From NCBI GenBank assembly GCA_965153455.1, contig OZ234504.1:1674001-1738000 (forward strand): a stretch of DNA of 64,000 nt, in the 5' to 3' direction. Made by a program: the position numbers and the translations under genes. The notes under the pieces were generated by a model, which was not told the origin of the DNA, made no database searches, and worked only from the letters and a program-made list of their open reading frames with translations. This document shows, in pieces, positions 12,090 to 23,060 of this stretch. This DNA is from Sphagnum compactum. Its lineage: Eukaryota; Bryophyta; Sphagnopsida; Sphagnales. Position 1 is the stretch's first letter; the number at the start of each line of letters is the position of its first letter.

Positions 12090-12430
12090 TCTTCTCAACT
12101 TCCCTGCGTCCGATTCTCCAGACTCTTCTTCCCCTCCTTCTTCTCCTTCTTCTTCTTATTCTTCCACGCCGCCCTGCACCTTCAAAAACCTGGAACCGCA
12201 AAACCTCTCACTCACGAGCCAAATCTCAGATCCTTAAAGCAGTGGATGCACAAATCCTTCCTTTCCATGCCCTCTCTAGCGCTGTCGTTGCCTGAGCCGC
12301 ATTCCTTTTCCACTGGACGCTTCCTTCTTTCTCCAGAACCTATCCCGCTTCTTCTTCTTCCCCCTTCCCGTCCTGTTTCTCCCTCTTCTTCTTCTTCTTC
12401 TTCTCCTTCTCTTCCAGTTCTGCAGTTCCC
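12090..12430 (-). promoter_or_regulatory. Purine-rich (GAA)n leader upstream of HECT start
   Basis: On the − strand this is a run of GAA/GAG triplets directly upstream of the HECT ATG at 12078 (CTT-rich on +). It is the likely 5' UTR and proximal promoter of the HECT gene. The + strand open frame across it (11802–12509) is Ser/Pro/Leu low-complexity sequence antisense to exon 1 and is not called. The role as leader is inferred from position. Confidence 0.35.
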
Positions 12431-12572
12431 TTACACTTTCTCGCCTATTAAAACTCGCTTCCACCGCCACAACAAACAGTTGACGCTTTTCAGTTCCTCG
12501 GATACTTAACAACACCAGCAGTATGCACTCTTCTATGTGCACCGGGTACTATTACAACAACGAGAAGAAGAA

Positions 12573-12705
12573 TTAGTAGTAGTAGTAGTAGTGCTACTAC
12601 TACTGCTACTAAACAGAAGATGCGATGCCATGGAGATGATCTCTTGCTAGTTTTCCTGAGGCTCTGCCTTTGTGTGTGTGGGGGGGGGGGGGGGGCTCTC
12701 TTCTT
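12573..12705. repeat. Microsatellites: (TAG)n/(TAC)n, poly-G and (TTC)n
   Basis: A (tag)n run is followed at once by (tac)n, which can pair with it as a hairpin (about 12573–12610). A run of about 18 G follows 'tgtgtgtgtg' (about 12670–12695), then (ttc)n. These are simple-sequence tracts upstream of the HECT gene. The poly-G length is prone to assembly error. Confidence 0.7.
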
Positions 12706-12947
12706 CTTCTTCTTCGGCTTCGTTTGCAACCGATACTTGGCCAAATGAGACAATATCCGTCTCTAAAAATTGCTCTAATTCCCGTGGAGGATAATCAAGA
12801 CGGCAGAGAGAGTGGAGATCTGAAGCCGTCGCTCCACAATCTCTCGACCTGCATGCGTCTAGAGCTCTGTCATGTTGCTGATTCTCTCGTGTGTATCTTC
12901 TGTCTCTCCTCTCTCGGCTCTCGCAAAGCCCAGTCAGGGGTGCTCTG

Positions 12948-13675
12948 TGTCAGGATCTCAATGAGAACCTAAATGACATCCTCAAAATTTCACGACATCT
13001 CCAGTTGCTCCAGTACTTACTACCTATGTTGTTAACCTGTTAACCTAACCCAACCGGTGAGTACGATGGACCGGGTCATGAACCAGGTCCTGAAGTAGAG
13101 GACTTGAAATCTCAGCAGCAAGGGGGTAGTTTGTATGTCAGGATCTCAACGAGGTCCTAAATGACATCCACAAATTTCCACAACATCTCGACTCGTTCCG
13201 GTACCTGTTCTATGTTGTTACCCCAAACCGGTGAGTGAGGTATGGACCCAAAACCTAACAAGGCCTTGAAGTACAGAGCTTGAAAACGCAGCAGCAGGGA
13301 GGGGGTGGTCTGTATGTCAGGACCTCAACGAGGTCCTAAATGACATCCTAAAATTTTCACTACAACATCTCCTGCTGCTCTAGTACCTTATACATTGTTT
13401 TAACCTAACCCAACCGGTGACTGAGGAATGGACCGGATCCTAAACCAGGTCCTGAAGTACAGGGCTTGAAATGACAGCAACTGGGGGGGGGATCTGTGTA
13501 TGTCAGGATCTCAACGAGGTCCTATACGACATCCTCAAATGTTCACTACAACGTCGCCACTTGCTCCGCTACCTCACACAGGTTAAAGCCCACAGGTGAG
13601 TAATAAGGGACGGACCACATCCTAAACGAGGCCTTGAGGTAGAGAGAGGTCTTGCAATCGAGATCCTGAAATCTA
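12948..13675. repeat. Four-copy ~180-bp tandem repeat
   Basis: Copies start with 'tgtcaggatctcaa' or a close variant at 12948, 13136, 13315 and 13501, spacings of 188, 179 and 186 bases. Shared internal landmarks are 'gaggtcctaaatgacatcc', 'acccaaccggtga', 'ggtcctgaagta' and a G-rich stretch near the end. Copies are diverged but clearly collinear. The following 13690–13830 carries a shorter duplicated segment with 'cctcgaatccggctcta' and 'gaggtcctga'. No coding potential is apparent. Confidence 0.85.
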
Positions 13676-14135
13676 GAGCTCCGGTTCTCCTCCGCTGGCA
13701 TGATTAAGGACCTCGAATCCGGCTCTAAACGAGGTCCTAAAATGGAGCTACTGTTCTCTGGCTCTCTCCCCCCTTCAGTACCTCGAATCCGGCTCTAGAC
13801 GAGGTCCTGAGATTGCCCAAGGATTCTTCGAGGTCCCGAAACGGGACGGGCAAAAAGTCATGGTCAATAATGCTGGGGGAAAAAACAAAAAGTGAGAAAA
13901 CTTTGTTTTTAATTATGAGAGAGGAAAAAAACCAACCCTAGAACCTAGGTTAGGTTATTGGTTACCTAAGTTGGTTACCTTTTTATTTATTTTTTCTTTG
14001 TTTTGGGGGGGAAGGGGAGAGTTGCATTGAGAGGCTCCTTTTTCTTCTCGGTCCCACGTCTGTTATAAGAAATGACCCACACAATATTATGGACGACTTA
14101 TTATGTGTCGGATGGATAATGCGGGAGGAGCAGCA

Positions 14136-14189
14136 GGGTGTTCCCGACATAAGCGTGGAAGCTGAGGGGTGCTTATTTCGGGAACACCC
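14136..14189. repeat. Short hairpin, 19-bp arms
   Basis: 'gggtgttcccgacataagc' (14136–14154) is matched by its reverse complement at 14171–14189 with one mismatch and a 16-base loop. The arms resemble the dispersed 'attcccaaaatgtg' and 'gggaatgcc' hairpins elsewhere in the window, so it may be a member of that repeat type. Confidence 0.65.
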
Positions 14190-14299
14190 CACTTCTTGGA
14201 CATCACCGGACGTGAAGCACTTGTAGAATATATATATATATTTTTCTCTTCCACCCATAAAGATACCACCGGGTAGCCTATCCATAGTATTTTTCGAAA

Positions 14300-17200
14300 C
14301 ATCCCACTCTTGCCAATGGGAAAGGTGGCCTCCAGTTACATTAGAAAAATTAATTTTGCGGGTGGGTTTACGGTGCGATATGGACTCCTAGTGCTGGGGC
14401 TTCCTTTGGGCTCAAAGGAATCAGCAAACTAATGAATGACCTGCCAGAACTTTTGCAGTGTATGTGGAGGTAACCTTAGAAAGCATAATTTTTTCATCCA
14501 GGAGCAGCGAGGCCATTGCCTCGTGTGCGCCCTTATTTTGGTAAATGCCCTACCAAACCCTTGTTTTCATTGAAAACAAGAGTGCTTTATGAGTGTGAAC
14601 ACACTCTGTCTCGTGACCAACTTTTTCACCTAAAAATTGGGATGCTTTTTCAAGCTTTTGGTGGCTTCTTTTTTAATAACTTCCAAAAGGAGGAAACTAT
14701 GGGCCTAGTCGACTTTCCCAGGCACCCTCCTTTCTTTGTATTCAATTGTTTTTATTTCTAGTTTTTTTTCCTTTCTTTTAATACAATTGAAAGTCCCACC
14801 ACTTTCCACACAGATCCAAAACCACAACCCCAAAATCAATTATAAGTGATGTTTTTAATATATTTGAAAAGGCAAAAAACAATTCCTTCGACATAAAGGT
14901 TTTCACGTGTTTTGTTGAAGAACCCTAGTGCAAGCAACATCTTTCTAAGCTTTATGTTTCATTTTGTTGTGTGAGACAAGCAAAACAAGCTTTTCAAACT
15001 CAAAGAAAATAGGAGCAAAATGTTCTCCTCTCTCCCCCAAAAAATCTTCTACCATGGAATGAATACAGTGACTTTTGTTTCCACAAAATTTGTCAGTTTT
15101 TTTGACAAATAAAATGTCAAGTTTTTGGAAAATTCCACTAGTCTAACATAGACTAACTTTACTAATTTTTTTGGAAAATTTCACGAAATTTTAGAATTCT
15201 CAAAATTAAAAAAAGTAAAAATCATAAATATGATTTTTCAGATGTTCACAATTACCTTAAGTGTTCCCCCTCATGCTTAACAATGGGTAAGATGTAAGAC
15301 CCAACCCACGGGTTGGCAATATTCCAAAATGTGGGGCCGGCCTCATATTTCGTGAATGCCCCCACAACCCTGGGGCCATACCCCACATGACACAAAGAAC
15401 ACGAAGAGCAAGCCATTGTAGATATTGCATGGTGCTAAAGATATGCATTTGTGTGCACTCATGTGACAAATGCAAACACCAAGAGAACTAACTCTCTTTT
15501 GCAAGTTTCAAGTTTTTCAACACATGAAGAGAATCATTACTTTGCGAGTTTTGAATTCATTACAAACTGTCATTCGTAGTAGTAGTAGCCCATGACTACT
15601 ACATCAACTGGAAATTTTTAATTCATAGCAATGTCGGGGACTACATACTTGTTGCCTTGAGCCTTGTTGCAGGCTCTAGTATTCCATCAACCTAATTGAG
15701 GTGCTGTACAACCCATACCATCAAGTAAAAGGTGACAAATATGGTAGCCCACCTTGTGGAGTTTGCTTTGCTACTACCTCCTTACATGGAGACTTACCTA
15801 TCTGATGATCTTGATAAAGACAACTAGGCTACCGGGCGTAGCTGCTATCCTCTTAGCCAAAGATGGTTTTAAATTACACCAGGTCCACTTGTTGGTGCAA
15901 GTCGTTACATTAAATGTTTTTTCAATTATTATTATTAAATTTCATATTATATTACTTATAATATAATTAACAATTTAAAGAACTTAACAGCAATAAAAAA
16001 AATTGCAAACCAAACCAAAGATTGCAAAAGAAGGCCATAAAATGAAATACCTAACAAATTAATGAGAATAGATCATTGAAATAAAATGAAATATAATTTC
16101 ATTTGCCTCCCCCTTACCTCTAGAGCTTTTAAGTTCAAGATCCTTTTAAGCTAAATCCTAAGGCACCAACACCTAAATATTTGATAAGCCAAACATGGCT
16201 TTTTAAAGTTTCAAATCAATGGAGAAAGCAGAAATTCAATTTATTTCAATCCTTTTATATGCCATTTGGAGTGCGGTGGGCTCGAAAGGGGATGCTGATG
16301 GGGGGGGCGGGGGATGGGGGCGAGGGGGCAAGTGCACATTAATTTAAAACAGGGGAGTTTTGATGCAAATAAGGCATGCAACGAACGTATTAAGTGAGCA
16401 TGGGTGGTTTGTAGGGTTTTGGGGTCCAGAGGCAACATGGAGCCAATCAGGTGCAGGACATTACGAGAAGGCGTGTTTGTTATATATTTTGGGGAGGACA
16501 ACACAAACTGCTCTTCTTCCTGGTTATTTCACCTGAAATTGTGATTGGCTGAATTATTTGTCTGATGTGTCAATGAATGCATTTTACCCCTTTTTTTCAC
16601 ACCATCAGTTGTTTTCTTAAATACAGGAACATACAAAAGTGTGAGTCAAGTACCTTGGAAACGCAAGGCCACTTTAGATGAGGGTCCAAGGCAGGGCTCC
16701 TTTTAAGGATTTTGTGGTGTAGCCAAAGTGGCAATCATTCACAAAATAATTTAGCTAAATTTGGTTACATACTAGATATGAAAGTAGAAAAAAAACAGAA
16801 TCCTTCTGTATTCTTGGCTACCTACTCGAACTTATCGTAAAAAGGTGATGGTTTGAAAAAACAAATTCAAAATCTGGCAAACTCGGGTCATTTTTTCTGT
16901 GAAAAATACTTCATATAGGTTGAAACATATTTTGCAGGTCGAAATTTTGCGCAAATTCGCCAACGAAAGAAACCCTGGTCCAAGGTCCAGGATCCAATGA
17001 AATAGAGCAATCCTATTGGATGAGAGCCATAAATTGGACCCATGGACTTTAGATGAGGGTCCAAGACCCAAAGAGTGACAAGTTGAGACTAAACCCACAT
17101 GGCACCATTTTGGAGGGAAAATCAATTGGTTGAGACCACCCTAAAAAAAAAGAGCTATTAAGGAGAGCTCATGACTTGAAGAACCAAGATGCAAGCTAGG

Positions 17201-17480
17201 GTCCAAGGCAAAGTCCAACTCAAGGGTTCAATTTGCTTCAAATGAGTCCCAAGGAATTTGAACCCTGGAGCTTATCTAAACCGGGCCTAAGATATAGGAT
17301 ACTTTTGAAGATCACCTATTTTCTCACCATTGTAAGATCCAAGCTACTTTAAGAACTATGGTGTTGTAGACCCAATTGAATGCATAGTCCTTGCCTAAAG
17401 GCATGGCCCAACAAAATGAATGTCATGTCCACAAACGTTCTCAAAACCTTGGGTATGAGAAATTGGTCATTCATGACGAT
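14300..17480. other. Gene-less stretch with old repeat fragments
   Basis: No gene is recognised. A hairpin-type repeat lies at 15315–15360 ('ggcaatattccaaaatgtgg' against 'cctcatatttcgtgaatgcc'). The phrase 'ctttagatgagggtccaag' occurs at about 16670 and again at about 17044. A G-rich patch is at about 16300–16330. Open frames are short and without domains. Confidence 0.4.
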
Positions 17481-17489
17481 GATCATCAT

Positions 17490-17646
17490 CAACCGTCCAC
17501 CGCTATTATGAACACCATTGAATTAAAGGGCAAGGATAGATGACGATGAGACGATGATCATCATCATCTCATTTGCATGATGATGATGATCATAATCTAT
17601 CCTTGCCCTTTTATTCAATGGTGTTCGCAATAGGGATGGACGGTTG
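17490..17646. repeat. Long fold-back (inverted repeat), ~53-bp arms
   Basis: The left arm 17490–17542 starts 'caaccgtccaccgctatt' and includes 'aagggcaaggatagat'. The right arm 17594–17646 is its near-perfect reverse complement, containing 'atctatccttgccctt' and ending 'atggacggttg'. The loop is rich in 'gatgatcatcatc', which is itself self-complementary and extends the stem. This is either a fold-back MITE or a small-RNA-type hairpin; no coding sequence is present. Confidence 0.8.
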
Positions 17647-18309
17647 GTGGGGAGGGTGGTGTCTTTCTTTGACTAGTTATACCTCTAGTTTTGTTTTGAG
17701 TGAGCAATCTAGCTAGTGTCCTCTTCATAACAAGTTCATCATGTTGAGGAGAAATCACAAAAAAGACAAGTCCCTGGCTAAAGTGTGCAGTTGATCATGA
17801 AGGGTTCTCAAACTTTTAAGGGTCATAGTTTTATTATTATTATTCTTATCATCACCAGCAATCTCAATGAAGCTTGACAGGAGTTGTAAGTAATGGGGAA
17901 AAGGGTAGGCGGGGGAAGTGGAAAGGCCAAAGAAGAAGACCATACAACACATGCAGAAGAGAAAAGGCAGAAAAGGTGTTGGAGTTGGTACTTGTCTGGA
18001 TTGAAAGAGCTTCAAGAATTTGCAGAAAGTTGTGCTTCCAAGAAAGGTTGTTTGACCAATGTTACAACAACGTGTTCTATGGACTTGCATGGGTATTTCT
18101 CCTTTTTTCATTCTTTTGTAAGCTTCGAATATCTGGCCACCCTTTGCATGTACCTAATGAATTTGGAGAGATTTTACTAGTACATTTGGAGGGCACCTCA
18201 TATTGATGGAAATTTCTCTTAGAAAAGAGAAATGCATCTTATGCTTACTCCTTAAGAGTGGAAGAGAAATTAGCAATGTTGTGCATGTAAGTGTTAGCAA
18301 TTATATACA

Positions 18310-19165
18310 TGGTGTGTAAATCTAGTGTTTGTGTAAATCATTTATATTTACACATCTGAATTTTTTACAATTATATTGTTGTTGTGTGCTTTTTAAAATT
18401 AAAAAAACACTTGCACAGCCCCGTCTAAATGTTTTGGGACGTGTAAATGTATATATTATATGCCTTTAATGACCATACTGTCTTGCAAATCCATATTAAT
18501 TAGTTGTGAGTGCATCACAGAGCTCAATATTAATAATTGACCACTTCAATTGGTCCTTAGAAAGGATCATGATACTTTGATACTCCCCAAACATTAGCAT
18601 TTTCTACTAATATGAGACTATGGTGGTGTTATTGTAAGAAATATCTTGAATGCACATTTTGTTTCACCTCATTGCTTGAGTACAACTTTTATTATTATTA
18701 CTATTTTTATGGGTAGTATTCAATAATAAATTTTATTATTGAGAGCTACTTATTGTAACTTTTGCAAAAAAAGTATTTATTGAGATTCATATTAATTAAT
18801 TGAGGTGTATCCCATAGCACAATTTTTTTTCTTTTTTTTCTTTTTTTCTTTTTTTCTTTTTTGCTTTGCAATGAGTCATTTGGTTGTCCTATCATCATAC
18901 ACATTATGAAATCTCCCTTCTCCAAGTAGAAATCACGTTTTTTACATTGTTTTACACATATACGTAAACTGATATAAATGTATTTGTTTTACACTTACAT
19001 TACTTTACATGGTCACATAAAATCATATAAATATATTTATTTTTACACTTACATTTACACAAAATGTAAATAAATTTCATTATGAGATTTACACTTACAC
19101 AGATTATATGTCCTAAACTATTTACACAGACAACGCTGAAAATTACACCTCCTTTAGGCATGAAA
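18310..19165. mobile_element. AT-rich non-autonomous element, copy 1
   Basis: The 18780–19165 half matches 54845–55190 over about 350 bases, sharing 'gggtcatttggttgtcctat'-type sequence, 'tttatttttacacttacat', 'attatgagatttaca' and 'tttacac' words. Near the ends, 'gtgtttgtgtaaatcattta' (about 18332) and, inverted, 'ctatttacacagacaacgc' (about 19118) look like degraded terminal inverted repeats. No ORF is present. Confidence 0.45.
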
Positions 19166-19594
19166 TCCCTCCCATCCTTAGGAGCAAATGCACGACCATC
19201 TTCTCCAATAGTAAGAAAAGTATTTATACCTTATATTATAAAAATAGATTGTTGTGGAAGTGTTTTTTTTTAATTAACTAAGGCCTGGGTAATGATAGTA
19301 ACAAACGATGCATTAAATGAAAATGATTGTTTTCAATTCGTCAATTGTCATGTTTGGTTCAAGTGGTGGCATTTTAAGGGTCATTCATTTTGTATTGTGA
19401 AGGTTTCATTAAAATGGGTGGGGAGGAGAAAAAAATATGACTATATTTTGGACATTGAAACATTGAAGCAAACATAATTAAAAGAATGTCGTTACAAATG
19501 ATTTAAAAACCTACCTCTCTTGCACCTTATATTCCATGTAGGTTCACAATAGTTTTGGCCTCATGCTTTTGAAATGGTTAAAGTTTTAAGGTGG

Positions 19595-19666
19595 GGGACA
19601 TTCCCAAAATGTGAGGCCAAATTCACTTACCACCTTCCTCTAAGCCCCATGTTTTGGGAATGCCCC
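19595..19666. repeat. Hairpin-type dispersed repeat
   Basis: 'gacattcccaaaatgtgagg' (from 19598) pairs with 'ccccatgttttgggaatgcc' (from 19645). Relatives of the same two arms occur at 15315–15360, 44850–44910, 50932–51000 and, as the right arm only, 36162–36183. Confidence 0.6.
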
Positions 19667-19679
19667 ATGCTCAAGATCA

Positions 19680-22150
19680 ACCTAACACTAATGAATTTGA
19701 AAGGCTAGTTATTTCACTTCCCTTTGCTTTCCACTAAAGTCCTCTCCATTCTCAACAACATACATGATGTATGGACTTCCAATATACATGAGGTATTGCA
19801 TCATTGGTCCATACATGAAGTATTGCATCTAACCATGTAAGTGTATGGACCAACTATGTATACCTCCATTTTTTTGAAAGAACCATAATAATCAATGACC
19901 AAGTGGTAAGTGCAATATCCTCATTCTATTACAAACCCTAATCTTTTGTCGAAGGAAGAACCAACAAGTAATGAATGCAAAACACAATACATATCCATAT
20001 TTCATTTCTTTTTTTCTATTTTTAAGATTCAAAATGAAGCCTATAAAAATGGCATTAATTCAACAAAAAAAGAAGGGGGAAAAAAAGGGAAAATGACAAT
20101 TAGTTGGTATGATGAAAGAAGAGGGAAGTAGGTAGAAGAGAATAGAGAATTAGATACCCAAAACATGGAAGAATAATATTTTGCAAAGTCTTTTAATTTT
20201 ATTTTGGTTTTATGAACTCTCCCATATTGTTCCCTTTTGTCTAAGTTGTTTGGAAGTGTTGTTGGTGGTATTATTGGCATCTTACAATCCTTTGCATTGT
20301 TGTGAGCTATAACAATAACTTGTTTTAGGTGAGCTTCTTACATTTATTCCTTACCCTTTTCATCATTTGGCATTCCATTTTCTCATGGTTGTTTTGCAAT
20401 TTCCTTCATTATGGTCTTGAATGACAAAAGTTAAAACTTAAAAATGAGCTCTCTCATGTTGCTCCTTTTCATCTGCATCTTTTGCAAATGTAGGTGGTGG
20501 TGTTATGGTATTCTTGCAACTCTTAGCATTGTTGCCAAGTTCCATTAACACCATATTTTAAATGAATTCCCTCTTGCACATAATTTTGTCATGGTCTTGC
20601 CTTGTTATTAAAAAAACCATAATCATGAATAATAAGTGAGTGCAATACCTCATTTTTTTGCAAACCATAATATCCAAGTAGAGAATGAAACGTAATATCT
20701 TTATTTTCTTACAAACTTTAATAAATGGGAGGTGCAATACTTCCATTTGGTTATAGATTTTGATTCTTTTGTGAAAAATGACCACAATGCCTTTTGCAAA
20801 TGCCATTACGATAACTCATTGTTTTTCAAGCCTTCCAACTTGATTGCCCTATTTGTTAATATTAAAAGTTTAGTCAATTTGATTAAAGGCTCTTAGTTGT
20901 TGAAATGACATGTTTTTTTAAACTAGTTCAATTAATTGAAACAACCTTTCCAATTATTTGGTCAACTCAACATTTAATCAAGTATGACCAAAAACATCCA
21001 CCTCTCTATTAAAAAAAAAGGTGTAATCAAATGGGACATCATGTGCATAATTTTTAAGGCATCAACTAGAGGATCAATTATACATCATTGGAAACAATAA
21101 GCATAATGAATTTTGTAGCACATTGGATTTGAAATGATTAACTATGTATCATCACATCCAAAACAATGTGACATTGAATCAACATGACTAAATATTTGTT
21201 TAGCTTCATTAATTGCAAAACTCTATTCATTTATATTCAATTCACCATCTTCAACTAATTGGTAACTAAAATAAACATGTCAAAAAATCATTGCCACTTC
21301 ATCATCTAGCTCCTTGTTACCATCGCTTTTGTAAATTTGTCCATATCTCACTTTAACATCATAGTCAAAAGCATGTTCATAGTTTTAATGTAATTGAACT
21401 GTGTTTTACAAATCAACACTAAAATGCTAGATCTTTTGTTGAAACTTGTCACTATGGTTCAGTTTTAATAATATTTAAATTATTATTGAAACATTGGATT
21501 AAATTGATAAATTTATATTGGAGTACCTTTATGTGAAATGATCAGCTATGTCTTTTTACATAACGTTTTAATGTACATCATGAATTAACTATGATGTGAC
21601 ATCCTACATGGTTGTTTCAACCAAGTTTACAATTAAATTAAGAATTTTTGTCATAAAATTTGGAAATATGTTCAACTTTTTGTAGGTTTTCATTTAACAA
21701 AATTTAAAAACCGCTTAAAAATGTGAAAACCAAATAATATTTAGTATTGATCTAGAATTTATTATTATTTTAAATAATTAAAATGGAATAATTATACTAA
21801 CATTCACATTTTATGTATATGTTATTTGCAAAATATTTTGCATAATAAAAAAAAGCTTGTCAAATTTCATTTGAAAGGTGTTTATATGTAAGTACATTAC
21901 ACCAAAATGTGGTTTCTATTATTAAGACATGTTGCGACTCTTGCCAAAAATAGTCATGTAGTTGTAAGTGGATTTGAGTCAAAGTCATTTTGACGACTAT
22001 AATCATAATTGTGAATTTGCAGTTATAAATATGACTATGATTACAATTAGAGATAATTATGATTACATTTCATGATTAATGTCACCATATTGAAGTAATT
22101 ACTTGACCTTGTTTTAGCAAGTTAAAAAAAACTAAAATACATATCAAAAT
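19680..22150. other. Gene-less AT-rich stretch
   Basis: No gene is recognised. The DNA is AT-rich with short homopolymer tracts and no open frame showing a domain. Phrases such as 'ccataataatcaatgaccaagtggtaagtgcaatatcctcatt' recur weakly (about 19880 and 20620), consistent with decayed repeats. Confidence 0.4.
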
Positions 22151-22159
22151 GGTCAAATT

Positions 22160-23060
22160 TGTATTGGAAGCCTAACTTAGCTTAATTTAATTTAATTTAA
22201 TTTAAATAATTAATAATTTAATATATTTTAACCTAATTTACTATGAATTAATCTAAACCTAATTTAATTTAAATTAATTTAGTTTAATTTAATCCAATCC
22301 TAATTTAACCTACTTAAGGCTAGTTCACCTTAAGCAGCCTAATTTATTTTAAGTAACCTAATTTATTTTAATTAATCTTATATTTTAACTTAATGTAACA
22401 CATTTTAACATATGTAAGTTAATTCAGTTTAGTTTAGCCAAATGTAACCAATTTTAGCAACATTTTAATTTTGCCAAGTTTAGCCTAACTTAGATAATTA
22501 ACTCAATTTAGCTTAGTTGGCCCTAATTCCAAAAAAAACATTAAAAAATATTATTTGTCAAAAATTTCAAATTTAGTCAAATTTAATTAACCATGTTTTT
22601 CCTAAGAGCTTTCATGTAACTTGATTTCACCAATTTTAACCAAATTTAATTTCAGTATTGAAGTTGAACTAAATGTTTTCATTTAAGTTTAGCTTAATTT
22701 ATTAATATTTAGCCAAACATATAACCAAGTTTAACATAATTTTCTCGAGGTTTAACCAAATTTATTTCAATTGCAATAGAAATTAATTAAATTTAATTAA
22801 AATTTTGCTAGGTTTATCCCAATTTAGCCAAAATCATTTAGTTTTAAAGATTTTATTTTCATTTAAGCAAGCTTAACCAAGTTTTAACCAAGTTTACCAA
22901 AATATAAAAAACATTTATCTTATTTTAGCCAATATAACCTACTTTAGCCTCATTTATATTACTTTAACCAAAATTAAACAAAATTAATGAACTATAACCT
23001 TAATCTAGCCAAGTTTAATATAGATATCCTATTTTAATAACAAAAAAACTTAGTTTAACA
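22160..23060. repeat. Degenerate 'AACCAAATTTAGC'-like AT-rich repeat
   Basis: Over about 900 bases the + strand is dominated by loose variants of 'taacctaatttaattt', 'agccaagtttaacc' and 'tttagcc'. Unit length drifts, so this is a low-complexity block or a very old satellite. No coding sequence is present. Confidence 0.5.

Noticed and set aside
11802-12509. 235-codon open frame on the + strand
   Set aside because: It is antisense to HECT exon 1 and its leader, and is made of Ser/Pro/Leu low-complexity sequence from CTT-rich DNA. The − strand splices in phase to a complete HECT protein.
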